From Lachnospiraceae bacterium (lineage in GTDB: Bacteria; Bacillota; Clostridia; Lachnospirales; Lachnospiraceae), in NCBI GenBank assembly GCA_017431345.1, contig JAFRLH010000059.1, positions 62,001 to 126,000 of the forward strand: a DNA stretch of 64,000 bases, written 5' to 3'. The notes below the pieces were generated by a model. That model was not told where the DNA came from, did no database searches, and was given only the letters and a program-made list of their open reading frames with translations. Position numbers and translations under genes: made by a program. This document shows, piece by piece, positions 40,735 to 49,743 of this stretch; positions within the stretch are counted from its first letter, which is position 1; the number at the start of each line of letters is the position of its first letter.

Positions 40735-41372
40735 AATACGGGGAGAGTTTATTCGATCTTATTTATCTGCTGTTCGGCCTGGTCTGCGGGATCTATATAC
40801 TGAAAGAAAGCAGAAACAAGGCCGGAATCCTCATGGCTTCCGCAGTTCTTTTCCTCGCCGGCGGAGACGCATTCCATCTGGTCCCCCGCGTCCTGAATTA
40901 TTTCATTGAATCCGACTTCAGCACGGCCCTCGGCCTCGGAAAAGCCGTAACATCGGTCACAATGACAATCTTCTACGTGCTGCTCTTTCATATCTGGCAG
41001 AGAGCATATAAGAAAAAAGCGAACCGGATTGTCCGCATCGCCGTCTATGCGCTGGCGGCTGTCAGGATCATCCTGTGCCTGTTCCCGCAGAACGGATGGC
41101 TTGAAAATGAAAGCAGCATGACATGGGCGATCATCAGAAATGTTCCTTTTGTCCTGCTGGGCATCCTGATCATTATGCTCTTCTATATGAAACGCGGCCG
41201 GATCAGTTGTCTCCGGCGGATGTGGCTGCTGATCACTCTGTCATTCCTGTTCTACATCCCGGTCGCGGTATTCGCGGGAATCGTTCCGATGCTCGGCATG
41301 CTGATGCTGCCGAAGACAGTATGCTACATGATCATGATCTATAATTTTGTACAGTACGTGCAGCGGAGGTAA
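40731..41372 (+). CDS. Seven-helix membrane protein of unknown function
   Basis: A 213-residue protein with about seven hydrophobic helices and the charged motifs YILKESRNKAG, GGDAFHLVPRVLNYF and RRMWLLITLSF. I do not recognise the family with certainty. The ATG overlaps the stop of the DUF362 gene by 4 bases, so translation is coupled. No cysteine clusters or transporter signatures are evident. A terminator is not obvious before the next gene, 75 bp on. Confidence 0.75.
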   Translation: MKYGESLFDLIYLLFGLVCGIYILKESRNKAGILMASAVLFLAGGDAFHLVPRVLNYFIESDFSTALGLGKAVTSVTMTIFYVLLFHIWQRAYKKKANRIVRIAVYALAAVRIILCLFPQNGWLENESSMTWAIIRNVPFVLLGILIIMLFYMKRGRISCLRRMWLLITLSFLFYIPVAVFAGIVPMLGMLMLPKTVCYMIMIYNFVQYVQRR

Positions 41373-41447
41373 TTCCGGCAGCGTTTTCACACTGTCCGCT
41401 ACTGCTGTAATAATGACGCAAATAAACAGTTGTGCAAGGAGGGTGCT

Positions 41448-42401
41448 ATGCGTTACATTCCATTCGGAGAAGAAAAGCAGAAAGTGTCTGAGATCGTACT
41501 GGGACTCATGCGGATCGGTCCCGGAAAGACCACCACGAAATCGCTGTCTGTCCCGGAGGTCGAATATCTTCTGGATACCGCATACGACTGCGGCATCAAC
41601 ATGCTTGATAACGCGGACGTCTATGCGAACGGAGCCTGCGAGGAAAAACTCGGCGAAGTATATGCAGCCCGTCCGGATCTGCGGAAGAAATTCTTCCTCC
41701 AGACAAAATGCGGGATCAGGAAAGATCCCGGCATCACCTATTTTGATTTCTCCAGAGATTATATCCTTGAATCAGTTGATAAAAGCCTGCGCAGAATGCA
41801 GACCGATCACATAGATTCTCTCCTCCTCCACCGTCCGGATGCACTGATGGAGCCCGATGAGATCGCGGAAGCATTTGAGATCCTGAAAGCAAGCGGAAAA
41901 GTGCTGCACTTCGGTCTCAGCAACTGCACCCCGATGATGATCGAAAGGCTGAAAAAGGTGCTGACAGTTCCGGTCGCCGCGGATCAGATCCAGCTGAGCG
42001 CGGCGTTCACGCCGATCATTGACGGAGGGATCAATTTCAATACACAGACAGATGCGGGCATCATGCGTGACGGCGGCGGCATACTGGAATACTGTGCTAT
42101 GAACGGCATTGCTGTACAGGCCTGGTCTGCGCTCCAGTACGGTTTCTTCGGCGGCGTGTATCTCGGTTCCGATAAATATCCGGATCTGAACAGAGTGATC
42201 GACCGCATTGCAGAAGAACACAATGTCACAAATACCGCTGTCGCACTCGCATGGATCCTCCGGATCCCGGTTTCCATGCAGGCCGTGATCGGAACTACAA
42301 AGCCGCAGCGTGTAAGAGATTCCGCGGAAGCCGCATCCTTTACGCTGACCAGAAGAGAATGGTATGAGATCTATATGGCGGCCGGGAATATCCTGCCGTA
42401 A
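41448..42401 (+). CDS. Aldo/keto reductase (YdhF-like)
   Basis: A 317-residue single-domain NADPH-dependent reductase: VSEIVLGLMRIG, GINMLDNADVYANGACEEKLG (Asp/Tyr), LQTKCGI (Lys), HIDSLLLHRPDALMEPDEIA (His), HFGLSNCTPMMIERL, QIQLSAAF and IGTTKPQRV. All four catalytic residues are present. It lacks the Fe-S tail of the enzyme at 5.6 kb. AAGGAGG lies just before the ATG at 41448. The substrate is unknown. Confidence 0.93.
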   Translation: MRYIPFGEEKQKVSEIVLGLMRIGPGKTTTKSLSVPEVEYLLDTAYDCGINMLDNADVYANGACEEKLGEVYAARPDLRKKFFLQTKCGIRKDPGITYFDFSRDYILESVDKSLRRMQTDHIDSLLLHRPDALMEPDEIAEAFEILKASGKVLHFGLSNCTPMMIERLKKVLTVPVAADQIQLSAAFTPIIDGGINFNTQTDAGIMRDGGGILEYCAMNGIAVQAWSALQYGFFGGVYLGSDKYPDLNRVIDRIAEEHNVTNTAVALAWILRIPVSMQAVIGTTKPQRVRDSAEAASFTLTRREWYEIYMAAGNILP

Positions 42402-42460
42402 GCAGAAGACCGGAAAGATCTGCACCGTTTTCAAAGACCCTGTTTTATCACGGAGGCTTC

Positions 42461-43396
42461 ATGATCATCCAGACCGGCAACCGCACAGATATTCCCGCCT
42501 TCTACGCAGACTGGTTCGCGAACCGGCTTAAAGAAGGTTTCGTTCTGGTGCGCAATCCGTTCAATCCGAAGATGGTCACAAAATATATCCTGGATCCGTC
42601 GGTCGTGGATCTGATCATCTTCTGCACCAAGAACCCGGAACCGATGCTTTGCCATATGGATCTGCTGTCCCCTTATCATCAGTACTGGTTCGTGACCATC
42701 ACACCATATGGAAAAGAGATCGAACCGAATGTGCCGGATAAATCACTCGTCATGGAAACATTCCGCCGGCTGTCTGAGATTGCAGGCAAAAAAAATATGG
42801 CGTGGAGATATGATCCGATCCTCGTGGACGGGCAATGGACCGTATCCCGCCATATTGAAGCCTTTACAGAGATGTGTAAAAAACTCTCCGGATATACTGA
42901 GACCTGTGTGATCAGTTTTATCGATCTGTATGAAAAAGTAAAAATGAACTATCCGGAAGCCCGGCGTGTTCCCTGGAATACACAGCTGCAGCTTACGGAA
43001 GCGTTCGTGAACATCGCCGCAGGCTGCGGAATGCGGATCAAGCCCTGCGGCGAAGATCCCCGTCTTGCAGCAGCCGGCGCAGACTGCTCCGGCTGCATGA
43101 CCCGGCAGGTCTTTGAATCCGCCATCGGCCGGAATCTGATCCTGCCGTCCAACCCGAACAACCGGAAAGAATGCGCCTGCTATATCACCGGAGATATCGG
43201 GGTGTATAATACCTGCGGCCATCTCTGCCGGTATTGCTACGCGAATGCCGATCAGGCGGCAGTGAGGCAGGCGATGAGACATCACGATCCGGCATCTCCC
43301 ATGCTGATCGGGAACCTGCTGCCGGGAGATACCGTCCATGAAGCAAAACAGGTAAGCTGGATCGATCCTCAGATGCGGCTGAATTTTAATCAGTGA
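42461..43396 (+). CDS. DUF1848 family protein
   Basis: A 311-residue protein matching DUF1848: IIQTGNRTDIPAFYADWFANRL, GFVLVRNPFNPKMVTKYILDP, IIFCTKNPEPM, HQYWFVTITPYG and AWRYDPILVD. It ends with cysteines in GVYNTCGHLCRYCYANAD, reminiscent of an Fe-S or zinc site; CGADCSGCM-like cysteines occur near 210. Function is unknown; a distant radical-SAM-like relationship has been suggested by its barrel and CxxxCxxC-like end. It lies between the aldo/keto reductase and the transglycosylase on the same strand, with the next gene 16 bp away. Confidence 0.85.
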   Translation: MIIQTGNRTDIPAFYADWFANRLKEGFVLVRNPFNPKMVTKYILDPSVVDLIIFCTKNPEPMLCHMDLLSPYHQYWFVTITPYGKEIEPNVPDKSLVMETFRRLSEIAGKKNMAWRYDPILVDGQWTVSRHIEAFTEMCKKLSGYTETCVISFIDLYEKVKMNYPEARRVPWNTQLQLTEAFVNIAAGCGMRIKPCGEDPRLAAAGADCSGCMTRQVFESAIGRNLILPSNPNNRKECACYITGDIGVYNTCGHLCRYCYANADQAAVRQAMRHHDPASPMLIGNLLPGDTVHEAKQVSWIDPQMRLNFNQ

Positions 43397-43412
43397 ACAG
43401 AGAGGGGAACGT

Positions 43413-44225
43413 ATGCACGTTGTATTCTGGTTCATCATTTTTCTTCTGAGTCTTCTCATCCTGCTCTGCGCGGCAGTTTTTATCCGTGCCGGGTTCCTTC
43501 TGTTGAAAAGACCTGTTCTCCGTCTGTATCAGGCGCGCGCGGCGGAGGAGGATTTCTGTCCCGTCAGGTCCGTTCCTCTTCTGCTGCTCCATTTCATGCT
43601 TCAGATCGAGGACGATGTATTTTTCGAACACCCCGGGGTTGCCATTATCGGCATCAGGGAGGCCATACAGATCAACTTAATGGCCGGGAAAATCATGACC
43701 GGCGGCAGTACCATTTCACAGCAGCTTGTGAAGAATCTGTACTTTCAGTTTCATCACAGCTATTTTCGCAAAGCGACGGAATTCCTTCTGACACTTTATG
43801 CGGAAAGAAAGCTCGGGAAAGAGAAGATCCTCGAATTCTATATCAACATTGTATATTTCGGGAACGGGATCTATGGTTTTACGCACGCCGCGCGTTTCTA
43901 TTTCGGAAAAAATATCGAAGATCTCACTGTGAATCAGATGTTTATGATGGCCTGCATGCTTTATGCCCCCACGGTCGGCAATCCGATCCAGCACCCGGAT
44001 GTATTTGAGCGGATCCGGAACAAGCGGCTGAACTTCCTTACAAACAGGAAGCAGGTCCTGATCTCCGGGGCAGATGCAGAGATGATCCGTTCGTTCCACG
44101 CAGACTGTCTTGATCCGGAACTGCGGGCAGGCGATGCATTTACGGAAAATTATCCAACGGACGTCCGCCTGCAGAATGACCGGTTCGGTCCTTATCCCGA
44201 CAAGAACAGGGTGAAGATACCATAA
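43413..44225 (+). CDS. Monofunctional biosynthetic peptidoglycan transglycosylase (GT51)
   Basis: A 270-residue protein with one N-terminal transmembrane helix and a GT51 domain outside the membrane. Motif 1 is LQIEDDVFFEHPGV (catalytic Glu in ED), motif 2 is GGSTISQQLVKNLYF, and later motifs are AERKLGKEKILEFYINIVYFG, GFTHAARFYFGK and LAPTVGNP-like YAPTVGNP. It polymerises lipid II into glycan strands and lacks the transpeptidase half of class A PBPs. AGAGGGG precedes the ATG. Confidence 0.93.
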   Translation: MHVVFWFIIFLLSLLILLCAAVFIRAGFLLLKRPVLRLYQARAAEEDFCPVRSVPLLLLHFMLQIEDDVFFEHPGVAIIGIREAIQINLMAGKIMTGGSTISQQLVKNLYFQFHHSYFRKATEFLLTLYAERKLGKEKILEFYINIVYFGNGIYGFTHAARFYFGKNIEDLTVNQMFMMACMLYAPTVGNPIQHPDVFERIRNKRLNFLTNRKQVLISGADAEMIRSFHADCLDPELRAGDAFTENYPTDVRLQNDRFGPYPDKNRVKIP

Positions 44226-44239
44226 ATATCTTCACCCTG
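44207..44239. repeat. 13-bp-arm hairpin over the transglycosylase stop
   Basis: CAGGGTGAAGATA (44207-44219) and its exact complement (44227-44239) flank CCATAAA, which contains the stop codon. There is no T-run, so it may be an mRNA-end stabiliser or a weak terminator toward the convergent ABC gene. Confidence 0.65.
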
Positions 44240-44297
44240 TAAAACATTGACCTGAAAACTGCAGGACCTGCGGCACCAGCACGTGCTGTTCCCGCAG

Positions 44298-46376
44298 TTA
44301 AGCTATGCATTCCTCCATGTAAAGCTCCCGGTATTCAGGACACTTCTCCAGCAGTTCCTGATGCGTTCCATCCGCAATGACCCGGCCTCCCGACAGGAAA
44401 AAGATTCTCTGGCACCCGATCACTGTGGACAGGCGGTGTGCCACCATGATGACAGTCCGTTTCCCGTTCATGGTCTCAATCGCTTTCTGAATCTTTGCCT
44501 GCGTTACATTATCGAGCGCGGAGGTCGCTTCATCCAGCATGATCACGGGATAATCTTTCAGCATGCTCCTTGCCAGGGCGATCCTCTGACGCTGACCGCC
44601 CGAAAGCGTCACGCCGCCTTCCCCAACGATACTGTCATATCCATGCGGCATTTTCATGATCTCGTCGTGTATACAGGCGATCCTGCAGGCCCTGATCATC
44701 TCCTCGTCAGTCATATCCTTTCTGATGATCGCCAGATTGTCACGTACGCTCATATTGAATATATAAGGCGTCTGGCTCACCATTCCAATATTGCCGCGGA
44801 GCGAATCTCTGTCAAGTTCTTCTATGTTGATGCCATCCAGCAGAATGACTCCGGAACCGGGATCAAACAGTCTTGCAATAAGGGACAGGATGGTGCTTTT
44901 GCCGCAGCCGCTTTTTCCTACAAAAGCGACCGATTCTCCTGCTTTTATCCGGAAATTCAGCCCGTCAAAAACCTTCATGACCGTGTCGTCAGCGTGACTG
45001 TATGAAAAGGATACATTCCGGAATTCGATCTCCCCTCTTACCTCCTCCAGTCTGACAGTTCCGAATCTTTCTTTTTTGAATTCCGGACTGAACAGCAGCT
45101 GATAAACACGTTCCGAAGCAAGGCTGAGACTGATCAGGCTGTCATAAAATCCCGTTATAGCGCCTGCGGTGGAATAGACTCTCCCGTTATAGTTGAAGAG
45201 GACCAGCGCCGTAGAGGCAGCCATGCCTGCAGCGGTCATCAAAAATGCAAGTACAGCCATATAGATAAAGTTGGCGATCCCAATGAATTCACTCTTGAAC
45301 AGGGTATACTTCATATAGCTGATGCGCATGGATGAAACAAGTTCTGTATTCTCCCTGGTGCTTTTGCTGATCTTCTCCAGAAAACTGTCCGCACAGTTCA
45401 GCAGCTTGATATCCCGATGGGCTCGGACCATTTCCCCAACAAAACCGGAATGCTGTTCATTCTTGGAACGGCAGCGGCGGTTGTCCTCGGAAAACTGACG
45501 GATGTGCCGCCAGTGGATAAACAGGTAGATCATAAAGAACAGAGCTTCCAGCAGAAGCATCCTGACAGATATTACGGCAAATGCGATAAACAGGCTGATC
45601 ACGCCGAAAATCTCCGTTATGTTGCTGAGGATCTGATCAATACCGTCAATGACATTTGCGGTTTCCGAAATCAGTCTTTCCGTAAAGACACCGGTGCCCT
45701 GTTCATTCATGCTGGCTGTATCCGTCTCGAGGACCGTTTGGTTCAGATCGTTCCTCATATCCACCACCAGGGTATCATAGGATTTTCTGAGCATTAATCC
45801 TGCGCCGAAGGAAACCGCTGCGTTTATTATCGCCTGGGCGAAAAGGAGAGCCGCAACATACAGGATCCTCCGGATCTCAGAGCCGGTATAGGCAACGATG
45901 ATCCAGGATGTCAGGATCGGCTCGGCGACCATCAGCAGCATATTGAGCAGCCGCAGGATCACAGCCATTATGAACCTTCTCTTCTCTCTGATCACGTAAC
46001 GCCAGACATATTTCATGCTCCCGACATCCGGCAGGATTCCTAAAGGGACGAATATAATAATATTCTCCCCTTTGTAGTATGTCCATACAGGAGGCTGGTC
46101 CAGCTCTGATAAGAGATGCTCGGAGATGATGTTCATTTTGCTGCTCAGAAAATCGATCTCCTCTCCTTTTACATGCAGAGTAAAGATGATCCGCTTACGC
46201 CGCGCCCTGTGTTTGATCACAAATTCAGTTTCCCCGAGCCTTTCATGGTAATCGAGCAGGATTTCCTCAAGGAGAAGTCCGTATCTCAGATAACGTTTTT
46301 TATCTATGCCGTGTGCTTTCAGATATTCAACAGTTTCCTCGACTGCAGCCTGAATATTCTCTCTCGTCAGTTTCAT
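44298..46376 (-). CDS. ABC exporter (fused permease-ATPase) with N-terminal GHKL-like extension
   Basis: A 692-residue protein. Residues 130-420 form an exporter membrane domain of six helices and residues 450-692 form the ATPase: Walker A GKSGCGKST, Q-loop VSQTPYIF, signature LSGGQRQRIALARS, Walker B VIMLDEATSALD and H-loop AHRLSTV. The first 115 residues are extra: LRYGLLLEEILLDYHERLGE resembles the N-box (ExxxNxxxH) of anti-sigma/GHKL ATPases with Asp for Asn, followed by beta strands as in that fold. This domain could bind nucleotide or a protein partner. Substrate is unknown; lipid or peptide export is typical. It is monocistronic. Confidence 0.88.
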   Translation of the reverse strand: MKLTRENIQAAVEETVEYLKAHGIDKKRYLRYGLLLEEILLDYHERLGETEFVIKHRARRKRIIFTLHVKGEEIDFLSSKMNIISEHLLSELDQPPVWTYYKGENIIIFVPLGILPDVGSMKYVWRYVIREKRRFIMAVILRLLNMLLMVAEPILTSWIIVAYTGSEIRRILYVAALLFAQAIINAAVSFGAGLMLRKSYDTLVVDMRNDLNQTVLETDTASMNEQGTGVFTERLISETANVIDGIDQILSNITEIFGVISLFIAFAVISVRMLLLEALFFMIYLFIHWRHIRQFSEDNRRCRSKNEQHSGFVGEMVRAHRDIKLLNCADSFLEKISKSTRENTELVSSMRISYMKYTLFKSEFIGIANFIYMAVLAFLMTAAGMAASTALVLFNYNGRVYSTAGAITGFYDSLISLSLASERVYQLLFSPEFKKERFGTVRLEEVRGEIEFRNVSFSYSHADDTVMKVFDGLNFRIKAGESVAFVGKSGCGKSTILSLIARLFDPGSGVILLDGINIEELDRDSLRGNIGMVSQTPYIFNMSVRDNLAIIRKDMTDEEMIRACRIACIHDEIMKMPHGYDSIVGEGGVTLSGGQRQRIALARSMLKDYPVIMLDEATSALDNVTQAKIQKAIETMNGKRTVIMVAHRLSTVIGCQRIFFLSGGRVIADGTHQELLEKCPEYRELYMEECIA

Positions 46377-46450
46377 CGTTCCCCATCCTCATCAGAAGTG
46401 ATACTTCGGTATAACAAAAAGTATATCATTGCCCGGCTCGAAATACTATA

Positions 46451-46489
46451 AAAAAGAAAGAAAACAGCGTGCTGTATGATACAGCACGC
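46451..46489 (-). terminator. Terminator of the cystatin-like protein gene
   Basis: GCGTGCTGTAT (46467-46477) and ATACAGCACGC (46479-46489) pair, and on the minus strand the hairpin is followed by TGTTTTCTTTCTTTTTT. It lies about 80 bases after the stop at 46568. Confidence 0.8.
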
Positions 46490-46567
46490 ATAGATCCGCA
46501 AGTCTTCAAAGCTCAGCATCTGCCCCCGGTTCGACACTGATGATGTTCAGCAGAAAATTTCCGTGTC

Positions 46568-47257
46568 TCAGTTGACATATTTTTCCAGTTTCAGTGGTTT
46601 ACAGGAGCTGATACTGCATTTTCCTTTCAAATTTTTATAAATATCCACCACGAACAGATCCTTGCCCGCATACCCTGTTCCATAGCACAGGAATTTGTAA
46701 TTCTTGCCGGCCACGACCTGTGTGCCGAGAAGCGCGATCGGGCGAAGTTCATATCCCACATAGCTCTTTATGCCTTTCGAGAAAACCTTGCGTACGCTTT
46801 TCGACAGTGCTTTTTTAGGTTTGTTTTTGATTTTCGTAATCTCAAGACCGCCTGATGCAATATCCTCACGGGGATTCTTAGCGGTCTTTACCTTGTTGAG
46901 TTTTATCTTCTTTGCCGAAATAAGTGAAACTTTATTCTTCAAATCTTTATTTACCTTCAGTATATACCATGCTTTAACAGGCTTTCTCGCAACTGTGGTC
47001 CCCTGGCACAGGTATACATAATTCATGCCGGCTACGACCTGTTTTGCCAGAAGCGCTGTCGGTTTATAGGTGACGCCTGTCATTCCCTTGACTGCTTTAT
47101 TGAATGTCTTCTTCTGTCCTTTCGTCAGGAAAGAATACCGGGCTTTGCTCACGGTCCATCCTCCGGATGTTGCTGCAAAAGCCGGTACTGCGGTCGTAAC
47201 CGCGGCCAATAATAACAAGAGACCCATCACAACTGCCAATCTTTTTGTTTTCTTCAT
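46568..47257 (-). CDS. Secreted protein with two cystatin-like (QVVAG) domains
   Basis: A 229-residue protein with a Sec signal peptide (MKKTKRLAVVMGLLLLLAAV, cleavage near AFA-AT). Two homologous domains follow. The first (about 30-122) has WTVSKARYSF, FNKAVKGMTGVTYKPTALLA, KQVVAGMNYVYLCQGT and YILKVNKDLKN. The second (about 134-229) has GLEITK, FSKGIKSYVGYELRPIALLG, TQVVAGKNYKFLCYGT and VVDIYKNLKGKC. QVVAG followed by NYxxLC, and the strand order around it, match the QxVxG loop of cystatins, which inhibit papain-like cysteine proteases. Inhibitor activity is inference. GCAGGAGGGAG precedes the ATG; an extended -10 (TGATATAAT) lies at 47302-47294. Confidence 0.8.
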   Translation of the reverse strand: MKKTKRLAVVMGLLLLLAAVTTAVPAFAATSGGWTVSKARYSFLTKGQKKTFNKAVKGMTGVTYKPTALLAKQVVAGMNYVYLCQGTTVARKPVKAWYILKVNKDLKNKVSLISAKKIKLNKVKTAKNPREDIASGGLEITKIKNKPKKALSKSVRKVFSKGIKSYVGYELRPIALLGTQVVAGKNYKFLCYGTGYAGKDLFVVDIYKNLKGKCSISSCKPLKLEKYVN

Positions 47258-47549
47258 TGTATCTCCCTCCTGCCTGATCTGATCGTTTCCAACATTATAT
47301 CAGTGTATCATCCTTCAGGCTTTTTGAAAATCCGCCAACATACTTCCAATACCATCACAACAGGTTCGCAAAACAAATATTTATTTGTTTTTTAACATTT
47401 TTATTATATGGTCAGTTCAAGATTATGTCAAGGACACTGTAAGGAACGGAAGGATGCTGCCGATGTTTTTCTCTGGCACTTTTTTCCTTCAGATGCTATA
47501 GTAAAGTAATTGTCAGTACCGATGCAAAGGTCGAAAGGGGTTTGGGATT

Positions 47550-48923
47550 ATGCCTGCATTTTTCGGAGCAGATGATATATGGGGCAGCCGCAGGGAAAAG
47601 GAAGCGGCAGAGGGCGTTATCCTCGTTGGCGTGTGGGCGCTTTCAGAAAAGGAATTTCTCTCTGAAGAGGATTTCCGCCACTCTCTGGATGAACTGGAGG
47701 ATCTGGCCAAAGCCTGTGAGATGGATCCGCGCTGCCGTGTGACACAGCAACTGCCTTCCGTGGATAAAGCGCTTTATGTCCGCTCCGGAAAAGCAGCAGA
47801 AATCGCTGCTCTGGTGGATGCCTGGGAAGCCAGCCGGGTCATTTTCAATGACACACTCTCTCCGTCCCAGATCCGGAATCTTCAGAAGATCCTGAAAGTC
47901 CCGGTAACAGACCGCACCCGGCTGATCCTCGACATCTTTGAACGGCGGGCCAGAACACGGGAGTCGCGGCTTCAGGTGGAACTGGCAAAGCTGCAGTATC
48001 TGAAGCCCAGGCTGATCGGTATGTGGGAGACCCAGAACCGGCAGGGCGGCGCATCCGGTTCCCAGTCTTCCAAAGGAGAAGGGGAAAAGCAGCTGGAAAT
48101 CGACCGCCGGACCATTGACCATCGCCTCGCCGAACTCCGCCGGGAACTGACAGAAGTCACCCGGGAGAGGGCGACCCAGCGCAAGAAGCGGAAGAACTCC
48201 CGCCTGCCTCTGGTGGCGCTGGTAGGCTACACCAATGCCGGCAAATCCACCATTATGAACGCCATGCTTGAGGAATGGGGCACCGAGCCTGGAAGCGCGG
48301 ACAGAAAAGTTTTTGAAGCAGATATGCTGTTTGCTACCCTGGATACCACTGTCCGCCGGATCGAAATGGAACGCGGCAGAGAATTTCTGCTTTCAGATAC
48401 CGTAGGGTTTATCCATCGTCTGCCGACCACCCTGGTAGAAGCATTTAAATCCACTCTGGAGGAAGTGACGCAGGCGGATCTGCTCCTGCAGGTGGTAGAT
48501 GCCTCCGACAGTCATGTCAGCGAGCATATAGAAGTCACAAAAAACACCCTGACAGAACTGGGAGCAGGGCATATCCCCATGATCACGGTCTACAATAAAT
48601 CCGACCTGTGCGATCCCTCCCGGAATTACCCGAGGCGCGGTCTTCGGGAGAGCTCCATCGACGGAGAGCGGAATGAGAACATCTATATTTCTGCCAAAGA
48701 GAAGGAATCGATCCATTTGCTTACCAGCGTCATCCTGGAAAAGCTGGAGCGCGGCGATGTTGAGCGTGAGTTTCTGATCCCCTACACCAAAGGAGCCGTT
48801 CAATCCTACTTAATGCAGAACGCCCGCATCGAGAACACGGAATATCTCGATACAGGCGTATTCATGCACGTCAAATGTAATAAAATAGTCGCTGAGAAAA
48901 CGGAACGAATGCTGCAGTCATAA
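47550..48923 (+). CDS. hflX: Ribosome-splitting GTPase HflX
   Basis: A 457-residue protein. The HflX N-terminal domain includes LYVRSGKAAEIAALVDAW, VIFNDTLSPSQIRNLQKIL, VTDRTRLILDIFERRARTRESRLQVELA and a glycine-rich linker followed by a helix. The GTPase domain has G1 GYTNAGKST, G3 DTVGFIHRLP, G4 NKSD and a C-terminal domain after SAKEKESIHLL. In characterised bacteria HflX splits stalled 70S ribosomes after heat or antibiotic stress. Lengths and motifs are normal. AAAGGGG precedes the ATG. Confidence 0.96.
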   Translation: MPAFFGADDIWGSRREKEAAEGVILVGVWALSEKEFLSEEDFRHSLDELEDLAKACEMDPRCRVTQQLPSVDKALYVRSGKAAEIAALVDAWEASRVIFNDTLSPSQIRNLQKILKVPVTDRTRLILDIFERRARTRESRLQVELAKLQYLKPRLIGMWETQNRQGGASGSQSSKGEGEKQLEIDRRTIDHRLAELRRELTEVTRERATQRKKRKNSRLPLVALVGYTNAGKSTIMNAMLEEWGTEPGSADRKVFEADMLFATLDTTVRRIEMERGREFLLSDTVGFIHRLPTTLVEAFKSTLEEVTQADLLLQVVDASDSHVSEHIEVTKNTLTELGAGHIPMITVYNKSDLCDPSRNYPRRGLRESSIDGERNENIYISAKEKESIHLLTSVILEKLERGDVEREFLIPYTKGAVQSYLMQNARIENTEYLDTGVFMHVKCNKIVAEKTERMLQS

Positions 48924-48949
48924 GGTTCACGGATATCGTGACCAACGTC

Positions 48950-49627
48950 CTATTTGGCGATTATGATCGCAAAATATCCTGCATCATCAGGAATCTCGTC
49001 CACGCCGTAATATCTTTTTTCATTCGGCATTCCGCAGTTTTCGACCATTACGGCATGTCTTCCGCTCTCTCTGAGCATCTCTTTGACAATGTTTATTTTC
49101 CTGCCGCTTTTCATGAAAACATAGTTTCCCTCTTCATCGAGCCTTCTCTCCGGACTGTGTACAGCCGGAATGATATGCAGGCTTTCCCGCCACTCTGCCA
49201 AAGGAATGCCCATCGCCGCTGCAGCGGCACAAAAAGAGGGAATGCCGCTTATGTAAGCCGTTTGGTATCCCATATCCTTTACTGTCTTTTCGATATACGA
49301 AAAGGTGGAATAGACCGTTGGGTCTCCCAGAGTGATAAATCCGACATTTTTTCCCTCTGCAAGCTTTCCGGCAATTTCTTCCGCCCCTTTGCGATGGTAT
49401 TCCTTCATGAATGCTCTGTCCATCACCATAGGCATACGGATCGGAAGCAGTTCCTTACCGGCCATTTCCGGAACGGCCTGCAGTGCAATGGTATAGGCCG
49501 TTGTCTCTCTTACATCCTCTCCCGGTGCAGCGATTATATCCATCTCCCTGATCAGTCTGACTGCCTTCAGCGTCATGCATTCCGGATCTCCGGGTCCAAC
49601 ACCTATTCCGTACAATACACCTGCCAT
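48950..49627 (-). CDS. cbiL: Precorrin-2/cobalt-factor II C20-methyltransferase
   Basis: A 225-residue SAM-dependent tetrapyrrole methylase: LYGIGVGPGDPECMTLKAVRLI at the N-terminus, AAPGEDVRETTAY, FITLGDPTVYSTFSYI, SGIPSFCAAAAAMGIPLAE and VMVENCGMPNE. This is the CbiL/CobI step of the corrin ring pathway. No other cobalamin gene is visible around it, which is unusual because cbi genes normally cluster; the rest must lie elsewhere or the pathway is incomplete. It converges on hflX with 26 bp between stops. Confidence 0.92.
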   Translation of the reverse strand: MAGVLYGIGVGPGDPECMTLKAVRLIREMDIIAAPGEDVRETTAYTIALQAVPEMAGKELLPIRMPMVMDRAFMKEYHRKGAEEIAGKLAEGKNVGFITLGDPTVYSTFSYIEKTVKDMGYQTAYISGIPSFCAAAAAMGIPLAEWRESLHIIPAVHSPERRLDEEGNYVFMKSGRKINIVKEMLRESGRHAVMVENCGMPNEKRYYGVDEIPDDAGYFAIIIAK

Positions 49628-49743
49628 GTTTTCTACCCCTTTCTGATCGGATCTCTGATCACGGCTGCGGACTTCTCCTGTGCTGCATCTCTTTTTCCCG
49701 CTGCATCTGTTTTACGCAAACATACTGCGTAACCTGAATTCCG

